Assembly: GCA_034359265.1 (NCBI GenBank)
Contig: CP136890.1
Location: 87,755,501-87,819,500, forward strand
DNA from: Canna indica
Lineage: Eukaryota; Streptophyta; Magnoliopsida; Zingiberales; Cannaceae
Direction of reading: 5' to 3'
DNA length: 64,000 bases
A model generated the notes under the pieces. That model was given only the letters and a program-made list of their open reading frames with translations, did no database searches and was not told the DNA's origin. The position numbers and the translations under genes are program-made. This document shows, piece after piece, positions 58,812 to 64,000 of this stretch; within the stretch, counting starts at the first letter, position 1; each line of letters begins with the position of its first letter.

Positions 58812-59335
58812 TAACTTATTGTATGTTGCCTAGGAGTGTAATCGAGCCGAGCCGAGCTTGGCTCCGCTCGTTTGGAAAATAACGAGCTCGAGCTCGAGCT
58901 CGATCGAGCCTTGGTCTATCGGCTCGAGCTACATTCAAGCCACTCGAGCTTGACTCGGAAAAAAAATCAAGTCGCACGAGTCGAGCCGCACGAGCCGAGC
59001 TCGAGCTCGACTAAGCTCGGGTTCTTTTTAGAGGGTAACAAGTTCATAAAATTTAAAAATAAAATCTGGTATATAATATATATAGAAGACTCTATTAGGC
59101 TCGATTAGGCTCGCGAGCCGCTCGAGCCGAGTATAGGTTAGCTCGAACTCAGCTCGCTCGCATGTCTAGCTCGACTCGGCTCGAGCTCGATAAGTTCGAG
59201 TCGAGTTCGAGTTTTTACCGAATCGATCTCGAGTAGCTCGCGAGAGGCTTGGCTCGCTTACACCCCTAATGTTGCCTAGAGATCTAGGGTTTGATCCCTA
59301 GTTTAATCACCTATTGTGATTTTCTATCTTTATTA
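58812..59335 (+). mobile_element. SINE family 2 copy, split by a hAT
   Basis: TAGCACAGTTG fits the A-box consensus exactly and TAGGGTTTGATCCCTAG after the hAT fits a B box; an AT-rich tail follows. Removing 58831-59268 and one target copy rejoins the unit. Confidence 0.55.
58831..59268. mobile_element. Complete hAT MITE rich in CTCGAG motifs
   Basis: The ends TAGGAGTGTAATCGAGCC and (other strand) TAGGGGTGTAAGCGAGCC are flanked by ATGTTGCC (58823-58830 and 59269-59276), a perfect 8-bp duplication. Inside, GAGCTCGAGCTCGA motifs run in both halves. No gene. Confidence 0.9.
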
Positions 59336-59467
59336 TATATATATATATATTATATAAATATATACAATTGAATATGATGTTATATTCATATTCATATTCA
59401 CAAGTATATATTTATATATGTTGATGTGAATTAACTTGCTTATAATATAATTATGTTATGCCTAAAG

Positions 59468-59750
59468 TAGGGGTGAGTGAGTTCAAGTATTTTGTATTTT
59501 TCATGATACCTAGACCTTACCCTGTGGACCAGGAGCCTACCCTGTTGGGACTTGGAATCGTACCATACTTCGAACTTGTGGTGTAGTACAGGTCCCGATA
59601 CCATGTTTGAATATGTTCATTTACATATTCAGGATACTTTATTGGAACATATTCATTTACAAGTTTCAGGTACTCTGTTGTAATATGTTCATTTACAGTT
59701 TTCGGGTACCCTGTTGGAACCGATTCAGGATTGGACTAGTATTATCGGGC
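59468..59750. mobile_element. hAT fragment related to 9423-9907
   Basis: It starts TAGGGGTGAGTGAGTTC and repeats GGGTACCCTGTTGGAAC and TTGGAACATATTCATTTACA blocks as the complete copy does. The right end is lost. Confidence 0.65.
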
Positions 59751-59764
59751 CCAGTCGAATTGGA

Positions 59765-59905
59765 CTACACTCTTGAACCAAAATCGAGACAGACCAGACG
59801 GCTCCGCCCGGGGGCTCCAGCCATCCAATCATACTCTTGAACCCGACTCGAGCCAGACTAAATGACTCCACCCGGGGGTTCCACCTAGCCAGCCATACAA
59901 TGACA
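59765..59905. repeat. Two tandem units of about 67 bp
   Basis: ACACTCTTGAACC..CGGCTCCGCCCGGGGGCTCCA is followed by ATACTCTTGAACC..GACTCCACCCGGGGGTTCCA. It precedes the gypsy element and may belong to its LTR. Confidence 0.6.
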
Positions 59906-62006
59906 TCCACGTCCTTCCTTATCATAAGGGATACACCATTACAAGTCTGCTATCTTTGGGATCAACATCAAACCATTCTGAGCAATGTCCTCGCGAGATT
60001 ATTGGGCATCGTCATTGATGTGAGGACTATTTCAGCTACTCACATGAACCAGGTTGACCAAGTGAAGACCAAGGCAAAGAAAATCCAGCCCGAGATGTGT
60101 ATTAATGGCGGCTGATTTATTCTCCAGGAGCAGCTACTTTACGTTTCAAAACACTCTCTTTACTGTTTTCTTTAATGTTATAGACTAAGTATATGAGAAG
60201 ATGTGGAAAGAAAAAAAACACAGACCTTTTATCATTATCAGTATCTAATTATATCAGAGATCCTATGTTCTTGAGTTATCTCTTGTTATTATCCTGCTTA
60301 AACGAAGATTTAGGTTGTTCGCCTTGATCCGCCTATTCTTCAACGCGTTTCGCGAAGATTTCAAGTCTTTTTCGAAGAGTCCGAAGAAGAAGAAGGTGTT
60401 GCATGTGATCAGCTCGCCCGACGTCGTGGGAACCTACGCCCTCGAGAGGATGTTGATGACTTCAGGTTGAAGGTTGATATTCTCGTCTTTAATGGATGCT
60501 TGAACATCGAAGATTTTCTCGATTGGTTGTCGGAAGTGGATTGTTTCTTCGAGTACATGGAGGTCCCTGAGGATAAGCGAGTCAAGCTGGTCGCATACCG
60601 CCTCAAGGCTGGTGCGTCGGCTTGGTGGGATCGAATGCAAGAAAATCGTGCTTTGGAGGGGAAGCAGCCCGTGCAGACTTGGCGGCGAATGAAGTAAATG
60701 TTGAAAGCACGATTTCTACCTTTAGACTACGAACAACACCTGTTCATGAAATATCAAAGGTGTGTTCAAGGGCAAAGATTAGTTCATGACTATACAACTG
60801 AATTCATGAGGTTGGCAGAGCGCAATTCTTTAAGTGAACCGGAAGGTCAACAAGTTGCAAGGTATTTGGAGGGATTGAAGCCGATAATTCAACATAAAAT
60901 AGGTGTGCAAATGGTTACTACTGTTGATGAAGCTCGAAGTTTAGTCTTAAAGGTAGAACTCTTGTTGTAGGAAAGAGGTAGTATGTATAGAAGAAGTCAG
61001 GTTGAACCTTCACTGTTCCAAATCGACAAAGGCCGAGCTCCTTTGCGTCCCAGTTTCAGCAAGCAAGACAAAGGGGCAATAGATAAATCAGTGAGTAGGA
61101 AGGAAATGGAAATTACCGATGAACAAAAGAATCAGAGCTCCTACGCGAAGCCGTTTCCTGCGAAATGTTACAAGTGCAACCAACCGGGACACCGGTCTAG
61201 TGATTGTCCTCGGAAAAAGGTTGTGGCATTATTGGAGGTAGAGGATCAGATTGAAGATGTTCTCCATGATCCGAATGATGAAGATGAAGCAGCGGATTCT
61301 GATGAGAATGAATATGAGCACACATGTGTGATTCGGAAAGTCATGATGGCACCGAAGCAAGAGGATCCAACACAACGTCATTGTGATCATTGACAGTGGG
61401 AGCCAAGAAAATATTGTTGGGAGGTCCGTGGTTGAGAAGCTGCACCTACCTGTGGAGAAACACCTGAGTCCCTATTCCATTGGGTGGATAAAGTTCGTGG
61501 GAGATATCCAGGTGTCCGAGCACTGCAAGGTTCCTTTCTCTATATGCGGATACCAAGATGAAGTTTATTGTGATGTGGTCGACATGGAAGCATGCCACTT
61601 ACTATTTGGTAGACCTTGGCAATATGACAATGATGTTAAGCATTCGGGAAAGGATAATACTTATCAGTTGGTAAAGGATGAAATGCGATATACTTTGCTA
61701 CCCATGGCAAAGAAGTGAAGGCCTGAGACTGAATTTTTAGTAAAGGGAAAAACGTTCCTGATTGAGACTTGTTCTGGACGAGAAATGGAGGTTGAATTCA
61801 AAGAATCGGGGGAAATACATGTGCTGGTAGTGAATACATTGATAGAAACTCAACAAGATGAGGAGATACCTGAAGAAGTAAAAGCTCTTCTTGCTGCGTT
61901 CCAGGAGATCATTCTTGAAGAGCTACCCGACAGGTTACCGCCAATGAGAGACATTCAACATCGAATTGATCTTTTCCCCGGAGCTAGTTTATCGAACTTA
62001 CCACAT
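59906..62006 (+). mobile_element. Ty3/gypsy retrotransposon, truncated by CACTA
   Basis: A PBS-like ATATCAGAGATCC (60251-60263, compare TGGTATCAGAGC for initiator tRNA-Met) separates a probable LTR from gag. Gag, knuckle and protease follow, and the frame reaches the start of reverse transcriptase (IQHRIDLFPGASLSNLPHH, about 61950-62006), where the CACTA element begins. The rest lies beyond it, outside the window. The LTR start is not defined. Confidence 0.7.
60316..62006 (+). pseudogene. Gypsy gag-protease polyprotein remnant
   Basis: From about 60316 the frame gives an Arg/Glu-rich start and [15 protein letters not shown], then the gag core: [73 protein letters not shown] at 60695 and TAG at 60968 break it. 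CYKCNQPGHRSSDC (61170-61211) is the CCHC knuckle. A +1 shift near 61380 leads into IIDSGSQENIVG, the aspartic protease (DSG), and HLLFGRPWQYDNDVKHSGKD; TGA at 61716. Finally ELPDRLPPMRDIQHRIDLFP is the reverse transcriptase start. Non-functional. Confidence 0.8.
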
Positions 62007-62329
62007 CACTACTAGAAACTTCGTCTTCAGCAACGGCTATCAGCGACGGCCGCTCAAGCCGTTGCTATTTGCAACGGCATTCTTACGGCCGCTCGAGCCG
62101 TTGCAGATATCTGTATCTGCAACGGCGTACTAACGGAAAACCGAGTCGTTGCTGATTATTTTAATTATCAGCAACGGCGTTCGGACGGAAAGGCGAGCCG
62201 TTGCTGATTTTTTTAATATTCAGCAATGGCTTGCTAACGGATAAGTGAGCCGTTGCTGATAATAACTTATCAGCAACGGCGTTCTAACGGGCGAGTGAGC
62301 CGTTGCTGATAAGTTTATATAGGGCACGC

Positions 62330-62690
62330 TCTCGCGCCCGACTCTTCTTCCTCCCGCTGCTCGCTGCTGCCGCCGCCGCTCCTGCCGACGCCACTCGCCG
62401 CCGCTGCCGCTGCTGCCGACGCCGACGACGCCGACGACGCCGACCGCTGCTGCCGCTGCTGCCGACGCCGACGACGCCGACCGCTGCTGCCGACTTGTTC
62501 AGGTAACTCTCTTCCCTGCTGCCGTCTCTTCCCTGCGGCCGGCGGAAATCACCCGACCGAAACCCTATTTCTAGGGTTTCGGCCGGCGGCGGTCGGTCGA
62601 TGGCCGCCGCCGGACCTTCTGCAGTGGCCGGACAGTGTGTCCGGCCACTGTACGCCGGCGCCGGAGGGTGGACTCCGGCGCCGGAATTTA
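62330..62690 (+). promoter_or_regulatory. GC-rich leader of the TnpD-type element
   Basis: GCC/GAC repeats (GCTGCTGCCGACGCC units), then AAACCCTATTTCTAGGGTTT, CGGCCGGCGGCGG and GTGTGTCCGGCCACTGT. Shared in order with 57600-57920 on the other strand. An Arg-rich frame over it is composition only. Confidence 0.55.
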
Positions 62691-62810
62691 TAATATATAT
62701 ATATAGTTTATATTATTTTATAATTGTTAATTAATTATTTAATAATTGTTAATTAATTGTTTAGATTAATTGTTTAATTTGTTAGATTAATTATTAGGGT
62801 TTAGATTAAT

Positions 62811-62978
62811 TTCGGACGCGCGCCGGAATCGTCCACTTCGGACGCGCGCCGGAATCGTCCACTTCGAACGCGCGCCGGTATCGTCCAATTCGGACTCGCG
62901 CCGGAATCGTCCACTTCGGACGCGCGCCGGAATCGTCCACTTCGGACGCGCGCCGAAATCGTCCAATATGGACTCGAA
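62811..62978 (+). repeat. 26-bp CpG-rich minisatellite
   Basis: Six units of TTCGGACGCGCGCCGGAATC-GTCCAC with a few changes, plus a seventh degraded unit (ATATGGACTCG). It lies in the untranslated leader of the CACTA element. Confidence 0.85.
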
Positions 62979-63171
62979 CTGTCTCGAAACATTTAGAAAA
63001 TAATCATCCTCCGACGAGTTGATATGTTTCACGTACGCATCGACGATCGGATATGATTTAGCAAAACCTTAGATCCGTTCGGGAATTGTATGTTCGTGTA
63101 AAAGAAGTAGATGATCTTTTATACGACGTACAATTCTTGAATTGTCCCTGATTGGACAATTTGGGAATATA

Positions 63172-63361
63172 GTTATTTGTACCGCACTTACGTTTTTATT
63201 TTAACTGTTAACTAATTATTCTAAATTTCGGCAACATCTCTCTTGTTCTCCGATACGCGCCCAGATGATATCGTATTCGGAGAACTGTAGGGAGATGCTG
63301 TCGAAATTTAGAATAATTAGTTAACAGTTAAAATAAAAACGTAAGTGCAGTACGAATAACA
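63172..63361 (+). repeat. Long hairpin upstream of the transposase ATG
   Basis: 63172-63257 and 63271-63361 are inverted: ACTTACGTTTTTATTTTAAC, TGTTAACTAATTATTCTAAA and GTTCTCCGATACG return as complements with few mismatches. The loop is about 14 bases. It ends 74 bases before the ATG at 63435. Confidence 0.85.
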
Positions 63362-63434
63362 TAAATCCCGAATGGAATAGGACAATCTCACCTAAAGACA
63401 TTAACCAAAGAAATTGTCGTTGATTGACAGAATC

Positions 63435-64000
63435 ATGTCGGCTGATCGAAGTTGGATGTACCGACGTCTTGATCGTGGAGCTTTAACGAATGAGTTTCGA
63501 TTAGGCGTAACGTATTTCCTAAATTTCGCCTATTCGAATCGAAATTTCGTTAGCATGGGTGATCAAATCCGATGTCCGTGCCGCATTTGTTCAAATGGAC
63601 GATTTTTGGATCGGGAGACTGTCACTCTGCATCTATATACCAAAGGATTTGCACCGAGATATTTTCTATGGACTTGTCACGGGGAGTCACGCGAAGTCGG
63701 GACGTCGAGCAATCCTGTCGTTCAGACATATGGTGAATCTTCCTCTGCTGGTGCTTCTTCATCCGGTCAATGTAATCCCTATAGAACTATGATACTTGAT
63801 AGTCTTGGGGGTCAATTCCGCCTGAATGATAATGTTGATCGGCCAGTTCTTCAGACATCAGTCCCACCAGATACTACAGCGGTTGATATCACAGAAGTAG
63901 GGGCTGCGGTAGAGATTGAATTACCGAATAAAGAAGCTGCAGAATTTTACGATATGTTGAAAGCTGCCGATGAACCTTTGTATGAGAATTGTCCTATATA
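63435..64000 (+). CDS. CACTA TnpD-like transposase, N-terminus (3' partial)
   Basis: An uninterrupted frame of 188 codons runs from ATG at 63435 to the window end. It starts MSADRSWMYRRLDRGALTNE and continues FRLGVTYFLNFAYSN. A Cys/His region follows, IRCPCRICSNGRF then VTLHLYTKGFAPRYFLWTCH and GE. This is the transposase-associated domain at the N-terminus of TNP2/TnpD proteins of En/Spm-type elements (CPC-x2-C then HL-x3-GF and W-x2-HGE). A Ser/Gly-rich linker and an acidic stretch (IELPNKEAAEFYDMLKAADE) follow. The catalytic region lies outside the window. No stop in the visible part, so it may be intact. Confidence 0.85.
   Translation, partial: MSADRSWMYRRLDRGALTNEFRLGVTYFLNFAYSNRNFVSMGDQIRCPCRICSNGRFLDRETVTLHLYTKGFAPRYFLWTCHGESREVGTSSNPVVQTYGESSSAGASSSGQCNPYRTMILDSLGGQFRLNDNVDRPVLQTSVPPDTTAVDITEVGAAVEIELPNKEAAEFYDMLKAADEPLYENCPI

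Larger units (their letters stand above)
62007..64000 (+). mobile_element. CACTA element with TnpD-type gene, right end outside window
   Basis: It starts CACTACTAGAAACTTCGTCT, closely like the other element's terminus. GCAACGGC motifs repeat in both orientations to about 62310. A GC-rich leader (62330-62690), a 26-bp minisatellite, a large hairpin and the transposase start follow. It lies in the gypsy reverse transcriptase frame. The 3-bp duplication cannot be checked here. Confidence 0.88.

Noticed and set aside
59837..60115. Gene encoding a 92-aa protein upstream of gag
   Set aside because: It overlaps the tandem units and probable LTR of the gypsy element; no domain is recognisable.
62303..62506. 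Arg-rich 67-aa frame at the start of the second CACTA
   Set aside because: It reads GCC/GAC repeats of the leader; no conserved domain and a likely untranslated region.

Overview
This is a stretch of a nuclear plant genome. Genes are split by introns with GT-AG borders, intergenic DNA is AT-rich and repeat-rich, and every gene or element family seen (RMR receptor, chloroplast DAR GTPase, R2R3-MYB, plant L1 LINEs, Au-type SINEs, CACTA, hAT and Mutator-like elements) is an angiosperm type. The C-terminus of the MYB protein and the repeat mix look monocot-like to me, but I cannot name the species. Only three host genes are supported, all on the + strand within the first 23 kb. The remaining 41 kb is transposable elements, many nested, plus AT-rich DNA without recognisable genes.

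Host genes. (1) 1046-5405: three exons of an RMR-type vacuolar sorting receptor (PA domain, one membrane span, RING-H2, Ser-rich tail); its signal-peptide exon is not visible and probably lies before the window. (2) 12339-19731: a complete nine-exon chloroplast DAR-type, circularly permuted, RbgA-like GTPase (387 codons plus stop, all phases consistent). Its 3.8 kb fifth intron is full of transposons, and its upstream region is built from a 3.3 kb Mutator-like element and a hAT element ending 95 bases before the ATG. (3) 21976-22957: a three-exon R2R3-MYB of the subgroup-4 repressor type, with a GT microsatellite directly against the ATG and two altered positions in the bHLH-contact signature.

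Transposon-rich regions. 6.3-12.2 kb: a hAT-like element, three head-to-tail Au-type SINE copies, then a long-TIR Mutator-like element (8177-11450) enclosing a GRF zinc-finger gene remnant and a nested hAT. 14.8-17.0 kb: a hAT with a palindromic Mutator-type MITE nested in it, and a second hAT with a long foldback. 23.6-34 kb: a decayed CACTA, two foldback elements of one family and a Harbinger-like MITE. 35.3-41.4 kb: a near full-length but dead L1 LINE on the minus strand. 43-50 kb: LINE fragments and MITEs. 50.2-55.0 kb: a + strand LINE cut by another LINE 3' end and by a Mutator-like element with a 9-bp target duplication, which holds a captured arogenate dehydratase ACT-domain fragment (a Pack-MULE) and a separate insertion with a cluster of GGTCGACC motifs. 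55.1-58.2 kb: a CACTA element with a degenerate Transposase_24 (TnpA-like) gene. 58.8-59.3 kb: a hAT inside a SINE. 59.7-62.0 kb: a Ty3/gypsy gag-pro fragment cut in its reverse transcriptase by a second CACTA element (62007 to beyond the window end) that carries an open TnpD-like transposase start.

The two CACTA elements share a GC-rich leader but show different genes, so they look like members of one family. Target-site duplications (8 bp for hAT, 9-11 bp for Mutator-like) were read directly by eye and support many of the boundaries. All homology statements rest on motif recognition, not on searches.
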